From: Deinandra increscens subsp. villosa | Taxonomy: Eukaryota > Streptophyta > Magnoliopsida > Asterales > Asteraceae | Length of the DNA: 64,000 nt | Reading direction: 5' to 3' | NCBI GenBank assembly: GCA_039602395.1 | Contig: JBCNJP010000025.1 | Coordinates: forward strand, 40,165,355 to 40,229,354 | Shown: positions 33,301 through 43,645 of the stretch, one piece after another | How positions within the stretch are numbered: position 1 is the first letter of the stretch | How the letters are laid out: each line of letters opens with the position of its first letter | Notes under the pieces: model-generated | The model's database searches: none | What the model was told of the DNA's origin: nothing | Seen by the model: only the letters and a program-made list of their open reading frames with translations | Made by a program: the position numbers and the translations under genes

Positions 33301-34432
33301 TCCTATAAAGGTGAGATCCATGAGGTTGGTTGTGACCTCGAGTATTCTTGATACTGTGAGGAATGCTCAACTAGAAGCTATGAAGGAGGATAATTGGAAG
33401 CAAGAACGGATCAAGGGGATGGTAAAGGACCTAGTTGATGTCGGGGATGGCTTGAAGTATCGGTTTGGTCGTCTATGGGTTCCGAACACGTGTGGGGTGA
33501 AGGAGTTGTTGTTGAACGAGGCTCATAAATCTTGTTACTCAATTCACCCGGGGGCTACTAAAATGTATCGCGATTTGAAATGCGATTATTGGTGGCCTGG
33601 TATGAAACGAGATATTGTAAAATATGTGAATAAGTGCATGACGTGTTTGCAAGTGAAGGCGGAGCATCAAAAGCCTTACGGGAAATTGCAATCACTTGAG
33701 ATACCCGTGTGGAAATGGGAGCATATCACTATGGATCTGCTCACTGGCTTGCCAAAAACGGCAAGGAATACGAATGCGATATGGGTGGTGGTGGATAGAT
33801 TAACCAAAAGTGCCCACTTTGTACCCATTAACGAATCTAGTGGCTCCGAAGCGTTGGCAAGGATATTCATAGATGAGATAGTATCGATGCATGGTGTTCC
33901 TGTTTTGATAACTTCTGATAGGGATACGCGTTTTACCTTGCGGTTTTGGCAGGAATTTCAGAGGAATATAGGTACTCGATTGCATTTCAGTACTGCATAT
34001 CATCCTCAGACTGACGGGCAGAGTGAGCGGACGATACAAACTCTTGAAGATATGTTGCGAGCTTGTGTACTCGACTTCGGGGGAAGTTGGGATAAATATT
34101 TGCACTTGGTGGAATTTGCCTATAATAACAGTTACCACGCAAGCATTGGTACAGCTCCATACGAGATGTTGTATGGTAGGAAGTGCCGAACCCCACTGTG
34201 CTGGGGAGAAGTGGGTCAAAGAGAACTTGCCCATAGTGAGATTGTGGAAATAACTACCGAAAAGATTGCTATAGCTCGAACACGTTTGAAGGCCGCTCAA
34301 GACAGACAAAAATCTTATGCTGATAAAAGGCGAAGGCCTATCGAGTTCCAAAAAGGGGACCATGTATTGTTAAAATGTTTCATTTTGTATGGGATGGGTC
34401 GGATTGTGCGGCTTACTTTACCATATATGTAA
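30305..34432 (+). CDS. gag-pol: Chromovirus Gag-Pol polyprotein, 3'-truncated (1375 codons)
   Basis: A single open frame. A second ATG at 30335 (MVNEDDQGG) may be the true start. Domains by approximate residue: capsid 87-252; CCHC region 297-350 with CPHCGRMHKGEC and CYNCGKTGHGYAQC, plus a third knuckle lacking its first Cys (GYNCGQAGHKKSEC); protease DTGAS ~401-405; RT ~575-790 with FTDD where FIDD/YVDD is usual, both Asp kept; RNase H ~878-995 (VVYSDASYLGLG, TDHKSLKYFF, VVADALSRK). Integrase has its zinc region ~1070-1118, MDLLTG, SDRDTRFT and HPQTDGQSERT, so the D-D-E triad is complete. It ends abnormally after KGDHVLLK: the GPY/F module and chromodomain are gone, replaced by LTR-derived codons, and the stop lies in the 3' LTR. 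All enzyme cores look intact. Confidence 0.93.
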   Translation: MLTYCELSVAMVNEDDQGGALTEAMLAEVKKIVSDEVETSVDASIRLHVGKMEETLMELLDKRLEALKDELRGEESAAKDKGKCTYKDFMACKPPLYTSEANPIACHRWLTDMEDVFERSKCDPRDQVMFATGQLRTRAKDWWDIMKLEKGREVANAMEWGQFKELFETHHSPQSEVEKLQEELSLFRQKKGQPIAEVIGFFLDRVKFCKDELRTERQKIHRFNGMLHMDFREFINASKCQTLEELINAAREREMEIKRQVERGEKRGIESSATPSKKPKVVETPKKNEGKSGGTSGCPHCGRMHKGECYLKTKPCYNCGKTGHGYAQCPSPTKLGYNCGQAGHKKSECPGLNPGGGSSGVKVEIPKARGRSYQMTVEEGKVDPGVVTGIFLVNSIPVHVLFDTGASRSFVSLDLILHPSFVTDKLFVPLEVEIADNKSVVVFDVCRNCNISIEGEDYPIDLIPMLMGEFKVIVGMDWLSKYQANVDCRRKAIQLMSPSGKNVQIQGERKNKMMLCSVMKARKYIQHGCKSFLAYVKDTTMENKNMEEVPIVREYSDVFPEDLPGIPPDREVEFRIELIPGAKPVAKPPYRLAPTKMQELMNQLQELLDKGFIRPSVSPWGAPVLFVKKKDGRLRMCIDYRELNKLTVKNRYPLPRIDDLFDQLQGASWFSKIDLRSGYHQLKVREEDIPKTAFRTRYGHYEFLVMSFGLTNAPAAFMDLMNRVCRPMLDRSVIVFTDDILVYSKNKEEHTQHLREVMELLRKEKLYAKFSKCSFWLREVQFLGHVINSEGVLVDPSKVEAITKWGTPKSPTEIRSFLGLAGYYRRFIQDFSKIALPLTKLTRKDVKFEWGREQEGSFRILKEKLTHAPVLTLPEGTEDLVVYSDASYLGLGCVLMQRGKVIAYASRQLKTNEAKYPTHDLELAAVVFALKIWRHYLYGVKCTIYTDHKSLKYFFDQKELNMRQRRWLELIKDYDCEIKYHPGKANVVADALSRKGGLTPIKVRSMRLVVTSSILDTVRNAQLEAMKEDNWKQERIKGMVKDLVDVGDGLKYRFGRLWVPNTCGVKELLLNEAHKSCYSIHPGATKMYRDLKCDYWWPGMKRDIVKYVNKCMTCLQVKAEHQKPYGKLQSLEIPVWKWEHITMDLLTGLPKTARNTNAIWVVVDRLTKSAHFVPINESSGSEALARIFIDEIVSMHGVPVLITSDRDTRFTLRFWQEFQRNIGTRLHFSTAYHPQTDGQSERTIQTLEDMLRACVLDFGGSWDKYLHLVEFAYNNSYHASIGTAPYEMLYGRKCRTPLCWGEVGQRELAHSEIVEITTEKIAIARTRLKAAQDRQKSYADKRRRPIEFQKGDHVLLKCFILYGMGRIVRLTLPYM
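34372..34427 (+). other. Rearrangement scar replacing the pol 3' end and PPT
   Basis: 34372-34413 is identical over 42 bp to 34466-34507 inside the adjacent 3' LTR, and the 5' LTR version differs at two bases. It is followed by 14 bp of unknown origin (TACTTTACCATATA). No purine tract precedes the LTR. Confidence 0.9.
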
Positions 34433-36621
34433 CGCCCCAAACCCTCTTATGTGATTTTTAATGTGAAAATGTTTCATTTTGTATGGGATGGGTCGGATTG
34501 TGCGGCTAGTAAACGCACCCCGACAGGTTTAGTAAAATACCAAATTAGTCACTAAGTTGTATTTTAAGACTAGATGAGTTTTTAATAAAAGTTAGAGGTT
34601 AAATGGGTAAATATGAAGTTTAGGCCTGAATTAAATAAAATGGTAAAGTAAGGGGGCTAATGTGTAACATAAGTTAAAACAAAACAAGAAAAGAAAAGTC
34701 TGGGATTTCTCCCAGACGTGGGTCGCGAACAGGAGAAAGGAGAAAGGGGGGAATTAGGGTTCCAGCTCAATCCACCTCAAATCTGTGAGTTTATGTGAAA
34801 ATTCGGTAGTGGGGGACTGAAATTCGACTAAGGAGGGAGTCTAGGCTGCGAATTTATCATCCATTTCGGATTTCTCACATCAAGTAAGTGTGTTTGAGGT
34901 TAATGGATTTTATGAAATATCAAAGATAGATCAAATTGGTGTTAGAGGATGTTATGTAGGGACTTGTGTGCTAATTTGATGCATGATTCTACCCCTGCAT
35001 GTGTATATTTGACTTGATTGTTAGTAAGATAGTAATGGGGTTAAAACCCACTTCATGTGAGCCGAAATTTAAGGTTAGATGGGTGGTTGGGTTGGATTTT
35101 AGATCATAAGAGCTTGATTCTTGTGATAGGTTAGCAATTCTTCATGAAATTTGATGAATATATGCATTTATAGTCAAAGATGGATTAAATGGTATGAAGA
35201 AATATTACTTACAAGAAAGAATGATAATTGTGCACTCTAAGTGTTCGATGAAATGCCTAGGTGAAAATTTAGTAGGCTTAAGGCATGAACCATTGCATAA
35301 ATTGAAGTGTTGTGTGATGTAACAAGAAGTTTGTGTATGTGTTGTTGATAAGAGTCTAGAAATACATAGACTTTGATCCTTTGTAGATATGGCTTTGTGT
35401 GTGTGTATGATAATTGGAAGTCAAGTGCTCCAACACTTGGCATGGGTTATTAGTGTGCCTTAGCATTTGCAAGAATGTGGATATTCATGATTTACTAATA
35501 ATCATGGTAATATAGGTGAAACCGGTGGAAGCTCAAGCCACCAACGTGAAGGAAAAACCAAGATCTAAACGCTTGAGGTAACGTAAGAATGTTTAGTTAT
35601 GTATATGTATATATATATACCTAAAAGTGATCAATATATCTATATGCGTGATGTTATACCCATGGTTGGGAGAAATGGGACTTACAAGTCCTAAAGAATG
35701 AAATAGTTCAATGAACTTAAGTAAGCTTGAACAAATCTGCAAAATTAACCCGTTTGGGTAAGAATGGAAGAATCGACCCTTTGTGGGTAAGAGGTTGAAA
35801 CCATGTTTTTCAAGAATGGCCTTTGGGTAAGAGTAGGGAATTGTATTCGATGCAATATCCGAGTGTAATTGCGAATAAAGAACTAACGTTGTGTGTATTG
35901 ATAGGAACGTTAAAAATGGGTCAAACGGGTCAAATGGGTTGGGATTCCATTGGTTTGATTCTCATGTGTTGATTTGTAGATGGCTATGGGAATTTAGTGG
36001 AAAGGATTGTCAATTTGGTCAAATAAAGGATTTGTGGTACTTGGAATGAATTTTTGTTATGTGCAGGAAATCTGAAACTTAGCCAAAATTTGGCTAAGTA
36101 TGAAAACAGGGGAGAACTGGACGAATCCCTGGAAATCTCTCTCCAAGCGTATCGCTTGGAGAGTGGGAACCAGGAGGCGATACGCCAGGGGTACTAGGCG
36201 TATCTCCTGGTAAGCCAGGAGTTCTAGGCGATACGCCTAGAACTGCACCACTCGTATTAGTGTGGTTTTCTCATCCTATGCTATAATAAATGATTGAAAT
36301 TGCTGTAGGTTACCTTTTACTAATACGTTACTGGTACTTGGTGACAGGTAGTAATGTTAATGGGGAAGCGGGTCCAGATTGAGCACTTTGGGAGAAGGAA
36401 CCGAACACACACAAGGAAGGGTAGTTTTATGGGGTGTCATAGTCATCCTGTTTTGTTAATCTTTGCGCACTCTGAATATGATGTATTTAAACAAACAAAC
36501 CTATGGTTGTAAGAATGTTAATGGTTCAAGTGGTCGAGTATGGACCCGTCTTTTAAAAGAAAAAAAATTTACGGGTCGATTTTTCCTTGAAAAATTATCA
36601 AAAAGGTAGTGGGATGCCACA
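34428..36621 (+). repeat. 3' LTR of the chromovirus (2194 bp)
   Basis: TGTAACGCCCC...ATGCCACA, followed by the TSD ATATA. It carries the same hairpins (36139-36163, 36220-36244) as the 5' LTR. Confidence 0.95.
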
Positions 36622-36786
36622 ATATACTACCCTTTACATAACCCTAAGCCTAATCATAAACACATAAAGAACCGGCCCACTAAAGCCCAAAATCGTAATC
36701 TTCAAGTAAGCCCAATCGTGAATACCAAAGCCCATTAACAAGTAAGCCCACATCTAATGTTCATGCCTCAAATGTATAGCCCAACA
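36622..36786 (-). repeat. Unclassified minus-strand LTR, proximal part
   Basis: Continues 17689-17861. The plus strand ends ATAGCCCAACA; in minus sense TGTTGGGC is preceded by the purine tract CCTAGGGGAAGAT (36787-36799). Contains several GGGCTT/ACGATT phrases. The internal part of this element is almost absent, since Copia coding resumes at about 36862; 36800-36861 is unassigned. Confidence 0.45.
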
Positions 36787-36861
36787 ATCTTCCCCTAGGC
36801 ATGAACCATTAGATTGTCTAAGGAAAACATAAGACATAAATCAAATCTGAATGTATGAGCT

Positions 36862-37617
36862 TCTTTCCTTGACCACAAACCTATCCCCACTCCCATGGCA
36901 TCCTGACCACTACTGACAGTAGATGCAGATGGAGAATCCGTGAGTGAATTCATGTATCGGTCAATGATCAGATCACTCATGTATTTAACAACCAGCATGC
37001 CATATATTATGCATGCAGTGTGTGTGTGCGTACGTTATCAGGCTAATCCTAAACTTTCTCATTTAGCTGCTGTTAAACGTATTCTTAGGTATCTGAAAGG
37101 CAGGCCTAGGCTTGGACTTTGGTATCCAAAGAATACTGATTTTCAATTGTTTGCATTTACTGACAGTGATTATGGAGGTAGTGACCTTGACATGATATCT
37201 ACAACTGGAGGATGTCAGTACTTGGGAGACAGACTCATCTCCTGGCAGAGTAAGAAGCAGCATACCGTGTCTAAGTCAACTGCAGAAGCTGAATATGTAG
37301 CAGCATCAGCTGTATGCTCTCAGGTAGTATGGATTCAAAATCAGCTAACAGACTACGGTATGGAATTCATTAATACTCCAATTTTTTGTGATAATGCTGT
37401 TGCTCTGCAAATTGTCAAAAACCCTGTTCAACATTCCAAAACAAAGCATATAGACATCAAGGTACATTTTATCCGTGATTGCTATGATAGGAAGTTGATT
37501 CAGTTGGAAAAGGTAAGCTTAGATCAAAATGTTTCAGACCGTTTCACAAAACCCCTTCCTCGTCCTAATTTTGAAATATGTGTTGAAGGCCTAAGGATGA
37601 TTGCCTTCGAGGAATGA
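36862..37617 (+). pseudogene. pol: Copia connection and RNase H domain (right part of the element at 10365)
   Basis: In frame before the open stretch one reads KPIPTPMAS, a TGA, then PLLTVDADGESVSEFMYRS, the normal Copia lead into RNase H. The domain follows: MIRSLMYLTTSMPYIMHAV, AAVKRILRYLKG, FTDSDYGG, STAEAEYVAASA, IFCDNAVALQI and KTKHIDIKVHFIRD. The acidic residues expected for catalysis are present. The frame is open from about 36907 to the TGA at 37615. It lacks the upstream RT segment, which matches the break at 14082. Confidence 0.88.
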
Positions 37618-37712
37618 TCTGATCAAAACTTTTTGTGTATAGGTTTGCTTTTATAAATTAAATAAAAATGTGTGTTTTTGTTTCAAAAGCCTTATAAAAA
37701 CAGGGGAAGAAA

Positions 37713-39500
37713 TGTCAGTGTTTCAGAAAATCTGAAAAATATGTTTGAGGTTTTTATGAAGTCTTTTGTTTGCCTTGAGTTGGTAGGAAGTGATATAAAA
37801 TTCCAAGACAATCGGAGACTGACACGTGTACGGCTGAGGTGAAAGATGGCTCAAAGATGATGTGTCGGTAAGCTAAATCAAAAACTATGACCATCCAAGT
37901 AAGTGCAGTAAACTTAACTTCTATATATGTTTAGTTTTTCCATCCTAGTTTACATAGTTTGAAAAATTGAGTCCCAGTAAAAATGGGTTGAGAGTGGTAT
38001 CCACCTAGTATTCACTCTCTCTCACGCCATGTTCTACTGTTATGACAACACCTCATTCAAAAAGAAAATGAAAAAAAAATGAAAACAATAAAATAATTAT
38101 TTTGTTTGGTCTTCTCTGCGTGCTTATGCGGCCGACCTGATCACTAACTAATAATTAACAAAATAAGTGTTTGTCATGACCGTGTTGCATGGTTCCTTAA
38201 TAAACTCTGAGGTTGGGTAGGTTTTGCTATGAACAATTGTGTGTGGGGACGGTTAAACATGACGGTAATTATGTATCATAATTAAGCACTTAAAAATTTA
38301 TCTGGATGTGAGTTTATGTGGTCTCAAAATTTGGGCAATCGTCTAGAGCGTCGAGTAACGGAAGCTGAAAAGGGTTCCTCAGTCAAAGATTTTTCTGGTT
38401 TGATCCATGAAAAACATCAACTTCAAGTTAAGTATGTTTTTATCTCGATTTAGGCTATCTTAATTTTATGCTTTTTTATATTCATTTTTATTAAGCTTTT
38501 GAATTGTTAAAATTTACATTTTTATTGATCATGATCAGTTACTCGGGGTATGAGGCTGAGGGGAAGTTTTGCAGTTCTCGAATTTTCAAAATTAACATTT
38601 TTAAGAGAATTATCAAGTAAATGAGGTTTGGGCACATTTTAAATGATTTTCGAAACTTGAGGGGCCTGAGTGAAAAATGTTTTAAACAAAATCCTCAACC
38701 CCCCCCCCCCCATTTCCGATACAGTTTACGATTCACCTCTTTCTCTCTCGTTTACGATCTCCGCCGCACCAAACCCTAACCGCCATAACAATCGCCGGAA
38801 AAGCGATTCCGACCTTCTCCGACCACTCTCTGTGTAACCCGAGCACACAAAAATACTCGCAATCCATTTCTGACCAAGTAACCCTCATCAATCGACTGAT
38901 CTCATTTCATCTCATCGGGTTACTTACAGTTTTTTTTTGTGTTTTTCTTCACTCGGTGATCTTTCACGGTTTTTCTACACATTTTGAGTCGATTTCTCGT
39001 GTTTAGAAGTCGCCGGTGTGTGTGTTAATCGAAAAAGGTAGTGATAGATGTTTATTTTACAAGTTTGATGGGTATTAACGTGTTTACGTGTTTGTTGCAG
39101 GTCTGTTAATGGAGGTATATGTGTTTACGATCGGCATAGTGAAGAAGACGACCTTTGGGGTTTCCGATCGTTGTTTACGATCTGAGATTACGATCATTGT
39201 TCACGATCCGAGTTTATGATCCAGTGATTACGATTCTCGGAATTTACGATCGGGCTTAGGGTTGTTAGCAATGCTTACTAATGGACTAAGTGTTTCCGAC
39301 TGGGCTTTGTTTGAACCCGACCGTGAACCCGTTTTTCCAATCGTAAACCCGAACAGTGAATCGTAAACGCACTTGATCTTTGAATTAAAATCATAAACAC
39401 CTAATATTTTAAAATTTCATCAAACTCAATCATTTGAAGTTAAAATTAAATGTGTTTGTCAATTTGTGATTCAAAATCAAATATTTTTCTTGAAAGTTTA
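37713..39500 (+). repeat. Probable 3' LTR of the Copia element (right end not fixed)
   Basis: Begins TGTCAGTGTTTCAG after the purine tract CAGGGGAAGAA (37701-37711). CTATATATG near 37921 may be a TATA box. A poly-C run is at 38699-38711. From about 38730 to 39370 the word TTACGATC and variants (GTTTACGATC, CACGATCC, TTACGATT) recur about ten times, and TTTGTTGCAG near 39092-39101 looks like a splice acceptor. No partner LTR is in the window, so the end near 39500 is only the point where the RE-type remnant begins. Confidence 0.5.
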
Positions 39501-39539
39501 AATTGAGATTTTCTGAACTTAACAAGTTAAATGTGATAA

Positions 39540-40332
39540 TCAATTGAACATCAAGATAGTGTTGACAAACATAATTTCACTTTGATAGAGGAAGACACAT
39601 GGTGTCGAGCGATGTTGAAGTTTGTTGATGGAAGAGGATGGTAGGAGGGGATAGCATAAACACCCAAAGGTGAGTAGGTGATCGTAGGTAGGGTGTTTGT
39701 GATAGAGGATGGATGTGGGTGAAAATTTGTTTTTAATTTTGGATGGGAGGATGTTGAGGAGGTAGGTGGAGAGTTGGAGGGCGTGGTGCCAAAAGGAAGT
39801 AGGCACCAAGGAGTAACTAAGAAGGGTGCGGATGAGATTGTTGATGGTGCGGATTTTTCAATCTGATTTTCCATTTTGTTGTGAGGTATGAGGACATGAA
39901 AAACGAAATTGCATGCCGGTACGGCTACAGAATTCATGAAACGCTTTATTATTATATTTTGTTCAGTTGTCACATTGGAATAAATTTTATGTTGCAATTG
40001 AATTGTGTTTGAATGAGTTGGTGAAATTTTTGAAAAATGTTGAAGATAGATGACTTTTTAGCAAGAGGATATGTCCATATGTAATTAGTGTAGTCATCCA
40101 GAAATAGTATGTAATATCGATGACCTCCCGAGCTTGGGATCGGTGAGGTCCACAAATCACTATGAATTATCTCAAACGGTGCATGTGTAACAGAAATAGA
40201 ATCTAAAAATGGAAATTTGACTTGTTTGCCAAACACACATGCAGAACAAATAGAATTATTTGAAAAATGTTTCACACGGATATTATTGCGAGAATGTAAA
40301 AAATGAAAAGTTGACGAGGCCGGGTGGCCCAA
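39540..40332 (-). pseudogene. pol: RE-type Copia integrase
   Basis: MGHPASSTFHFLHSR ... CSACVFGKQVKFPF gives the pre-integrase/zinc region, and HSDLWTSPI and YILFLDDYTNYIW the start of the core with the first Asp. After about 39970 the frame changes; WHHALQLSTYLLNILPSK and FGCLCYPLL mark the C-terminal part in another frame. The catalytic Glu region is scrambled, so this is inactive. Confidence 0.85.
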
Positions 40333-40398
40333 GCGGGAGTGCCAAACATCTTCAGAAACAGCAGCAAAAACAGTGGGAATAGTGGTGGAGGCAACCGT

Positions 40399-40989
40399 TC
40401 AGAGCAGGTAAAGGGGACCATCGCTGTTACATCGGAGGATAACTCTCTGCGTCAGGTAATCCTTCAAAGAAAAACCAAATGCATCAAATTCAACAGAAAT
40501 ATTATTATCAGTTGGAAGCTTACGAACAGACATAAGGCTTTTGATTAGGGAGGGGGAAACAAGAACATCTTTTAGAGAGAGTGGAGGGTGAGGTGGTTTA
40601 AGTGTGGTGTTACCCATGCCTTGTATTGGTATTTTGGTCCTGTTGCCAACCATGATATAATTCGACCTGCTATTAAAGATATAAGAGGGAAGTGTACCTG
40701 CGTTGTGAGTCATATGGTTCGTTGCTCCGGTGTCAAGGTACCATGTGGGATCCGCATGCATGGTTGTAGTGGGTGTGCCCGGTGGAAGATGTGTCGGAGT
40801 GAGATTCGGATCGTAACCAAGATACGCTTGTGGTGCGGCACCAAGTATTCCGGGTGCATTCGAGGGACGCGGATTGGAGCGGGGGTATGGGTATGCGGGA
40901 AACGGGTATGGGGCAGTGGGATAGGGGTACGGTGGGGGGGGGGGGGTGGGTAAGATGGATACTGCCAATGTGGTAGGGACGGCTGCCAA
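40399..40989 (-). pseudogene. pol: RE-type Copia protease region
   Basis: A Pro/Tyr-rich stretch is followed by WYLDTGATNHMTHN, the retropepsin active site (DTGA), and by LKDVLVSPSLIKSLMSV. A run of about 13 G (40931-40943) marks a frame break with gag. Confidence 0.87.
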
Positions 40990-41084
40990 GTGGGAGTAGG
41001 GTAGGCATGCATGGGGTTGGTGGGTGGATTAAATCCACGAGACCTGCGATTACGTCCCTGACCTTTTCCTTTTGTCTCGCGTCC

Positions 41085-41813
41085 TCAACCACGACCATAA
41101 TCAAAATTATTGATTCTTGGTTGTTGTCCACGTCCAACAGTGGATCTATCATACCCCCTTTGTTCAAACGTCCTGGTGGCGGGTTGGGAAGCGGCACTCG
41201 ATGACGAGGAGTGCGATGAGACATGAAGAGCGGTAGCGGCAGCCGCTGCTTGGTGAGCTTTTCTTGATTCTTCGTGCAACAATTTTGAACGAGCAGTGAA
41301 GAAATCAGGGAGCGGTGTGGTTTGTTGAATCAACATCGCCACACCATCATAACTTTCGTTCAAACCAGAAATTAATTGAAGTACCATGCGATGGTTGGAG
41401 ACCGGAGCATTGACGTTGGCTAGTTGATCGAAGATTTCCTTGAGGACTTGACAGTACGATGAAATATCCGGAAACGAATCCAATCGCGTGTTCGTAAATC
41501 GATTCTCCAACTCTAAGGCATGAGAGTTCTCATTGTCGTTGAAGATGTCTTTCAACAGTACCCACGCCGTGGCAGTGTGTGAGTCTTTCTTCATAAGAGT
41601 GGAGCGAAGGTCTCCGGAGATCGTGGCGTATATCCATTAAAGAATGACCGCATCAATGCGATCCCATTGATCACGATCAATCGCCGGTGCGAGCTTGTCG
41701 GCAGAGGCAGCCACTGCAGCAGGGGGGAGGGGTCCTCCTTTTCAAGTGTTCTGAGCATTGGAAAGCCCGGCAATGGTGTTTAAAAAGCTCCGTCTATTCA
41801 AGGTAGTTGCCAT
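41085..41813 (-). pseudogene. gag: RE-type Copia gag (UBN2-type)
   Basis: The start ATG at 41813 gives MATTLNRRSFLNTIAGLSNA, then a stop and frame change. The longer open part (from 41594) has the Copia gag helices (ALELENRFTNTRLDSFPD, YCQVLKEIFDQLANVNAP, RMVLQLISGLNESYDGVA), an Ala/Ser-rich linker and an Arg/Gly tail. No CCHC knuckle is visible, which is common in this lineage. Confidence 0.85.
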
Positions 41814-42010
41814 TCTTGAGTTCGAGGGTGACGGGTATGTAATTTTTTATATTGGTTACTGTTAGGGCTGGGTGAACAGTAGTTATGGAGGGGGAGAGGA
41901 GACGGAAAAGTGATGGAGAGGAGGAGGGGGGAGAAAATCCGGCGAACAGGAGATGGCGGCAGGTAGGGTTACGAGAGAAGAGAGGAGAAAAAGTAGGAAA
42001 GCATCGTGAG

Positions 42011-42024
42011 GGTCTGTGATACCA
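42011..42024 (-). other. Primer-binding site of the RE-type element
   Basis: Minus TGGTATCACAGACC, one base off the iMet type TGGTATCAGAGC, directly abutting the LTR. Confidence 0.8.
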
Positions 42025-42150
42025 TGTTAGGAATGAATCTCATGGTTAATTTCATTGATCACCTTATAAATAATACATTTGACCTATACTATTTACACTT
42101 GGCTCCTTATAATACAAATTAATTACAATATGTCATTCTAGTCTAATACA
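42025..42150 (-). repeat. 5' LTR of the RE-type element (about 126 bp, outer edge tentative)
   Basis: The plus strand begins TGTTAGGAATGAATC next to the PBS. The outer end is set at AATACA (42150) only because it gives TG...CA ends; no second LTR exists to confirm it. Confidence 0.5.
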
Positions 42151-43262
42151 TTCTTAGTGGTGTTATTTACGATTTTAGTTACATCTTTCCTTCAGGCATA
42201 TATTCAATCAACTTAGAGTAACTATATATTTGCGGTAAAAATAAAAGCAATAATTCTAATAACAGACAAAATATAATTTAATAGTATTTAATTGATTCAG
42301 AGAAGTAATATTTCTATAGCATGTTAAGTATATGAATTTTCTTTTGATTCAAAAATAAAAAAACTAGATTTTTAATACAGATGTATGACTATAGTTCAAG
42401 AATAACTTGAAAAATAATTATTAACTCTTTATACACAAATGATATATCACTACAATGTCTACATGAAGCAGATCAACATTGCACTTAATCTATAAACAAT
42501 ATCCATATAATTATATATATGAACCGAAGTGTTCATTAATCAAAACAGAATTGCATATATTCCTAAAACAGAGGATTTGATGTATCGATTTTCAAAGATA
42601 TGAAATCCAGCAAAGCAAATACGTGGGTAGATAGGTATTAGTTCAAAATAACGAAGCACAGAGGTTGGGTTTCTTACCTTTCATCGGCGAGATGAAAGTT
42701 GTCTCCTGTTTTCCCGACGGTTGTGTACAGAGAAGATATGTAAGTAGATTTAAATGATGGCGTGTTAAATCATTTGTCTTTTCAGTATCTTTTTAACCGT
42801 CATTTGTTGTCCTTATTTTTTGTAAGCAACTGGGTTAAAGCCCATTTCGTAGTTGGGCTTATGGTTTGACAAAATAGAAACCTGTTTGGGCTGGCCTACA
42901 CCGTATATTAGTGTTTTATGATCATGTAGGCATATATAATTCATAAAAAGAAGGAAAAATTAAACAATGTGTGTTACACTTTTTAACTCAATTCTTATTA
43001 ATAAATTGCATGTACACCCAATTAAGTTTCTGTTTAAAACTTATTGTTTACTTTGGTTTTAATACTTTTCATAGCTTAATACTTCTAATGATGACATTGA
43101 AAACTGATTTGGTAATTTATTAACACACATTTCTTAGGTCTCAAACGCATCATAAAGTTAGTCACGTAAATTCTCACTAAAAATCCATAATTTATGATTT
43201 GTATGTCATAAAAATTCATTATTGTAAATTCTTTTATGTTTAGTGTATATTTAACAAATAGT
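42151..43262. other. AT-rich unassigned sequence, one exon-like block
   Basis: No ORF. On minus, about 42735-42678 reads like an untranslated first exon ending in a good splice donor (GATGAAAG|GTAAGAAACC). Nothing else recognisable. The sequence continues at 49701 after the gag-only element. Confidence 0.4.
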
Positions 43263-43629
43263 TGTAGAAATGAGAAACGATCTTACTACTGCATGCTTGG
43301 ATCAAAGTAACGAACACGAGATGTAAATAAGAGAATTCGTATTGAATCACTTGAGATTACAATGAAGACTCTCTGGTTTCTCTCTCTAGAACACACACAC
43401 AGATAGTGTAGAATGACAGAAGTGTTCAACTCGTTGCTTGCACATTCTAACACACAGCTATTTATAGTAAGTGACATAGCACCCAGCGTACCAACTGGTA
43501 CGCCGGATCATATGATCCGCCGGATCATATGGTACACCACCAACCAAATAGACACTACAACTCACTTTAAGACATGCTCACATAGATACAATACACGAGA
43601 CACTCATAGCATAGAAATATGCTCTAACA
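43263..43629 (-). repeat. 3' LTR of gag-only element 1 (367 bp)
   Basis: Sense TGTTAGAGCATATTTC...TTTCTACA. Contains palindromes GCGTACCAACTGGTACGC (43486-43503, two-base centre mismatch) and CGGATCATATGATCCG (43504-43519, perfect), then a sense TATA box CTATAAATAG (43458-43467). Confidence 0.95.
43458..43467 (-). promoter_or_regulatory. TATA box of gag-only element 1 (3' LTR copy)
   Basis: Sense CTATAAATAG, 18 bp downstream of the palindrome block. The active promoter copy would be the one at 49524-49533 in the 5' LTR. Confidence 0.7.
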
Positions 43630-43645
43630 AACTCCCTCTTAACGT
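43630..43645 (-). other. Polypurine tract of gag-only element 1
   Basis: Sense GTTAAGAGGGAGTT immediately before the LTR start TGTTAGAGC. Confidence 0.85.

Larger units (their letters stand above)
17862..36621 (+). mobile_element. Tekay-type chromovirus (Ty3/Gypsy), split by a nested element
   Basis: Two ~2.2-kb LTRs beginning TGTAACGCCCCAAACC and ending GGGATGCCACA flank a PBS, leader and gag-pol ORF. The TSD ATATA is seen at 17857-17861 and 36622-36626. A 9.8-kb element (20478-30250) is inserted in its leader; without it the chromovirus is about 9.0 kb. The LTRs are almost identical by eye, so the insertion is young. The 3' end of pol and the PPT are missing. Confidence 0.93.
39515..42150 (-). 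mobile_element. RE-type Ty1/Copia remnant, 5' half
   Basis: On the minus strand: short LTR, iMet-like PBS, gag, protease, pre-integrase and integrase, then truncation. RT, RNase H and the 3' LTR are absent. Frames are broken in several places. The left edge abuts the other Copia's LTR-like sequence. Confidence 0.85.

Noticed and set aside
40588..40953. Plus-strand Cys/Gly-rich ORF over the RE-type protease
   Set aside because: Antisense shadow; protease and gag are on minus.
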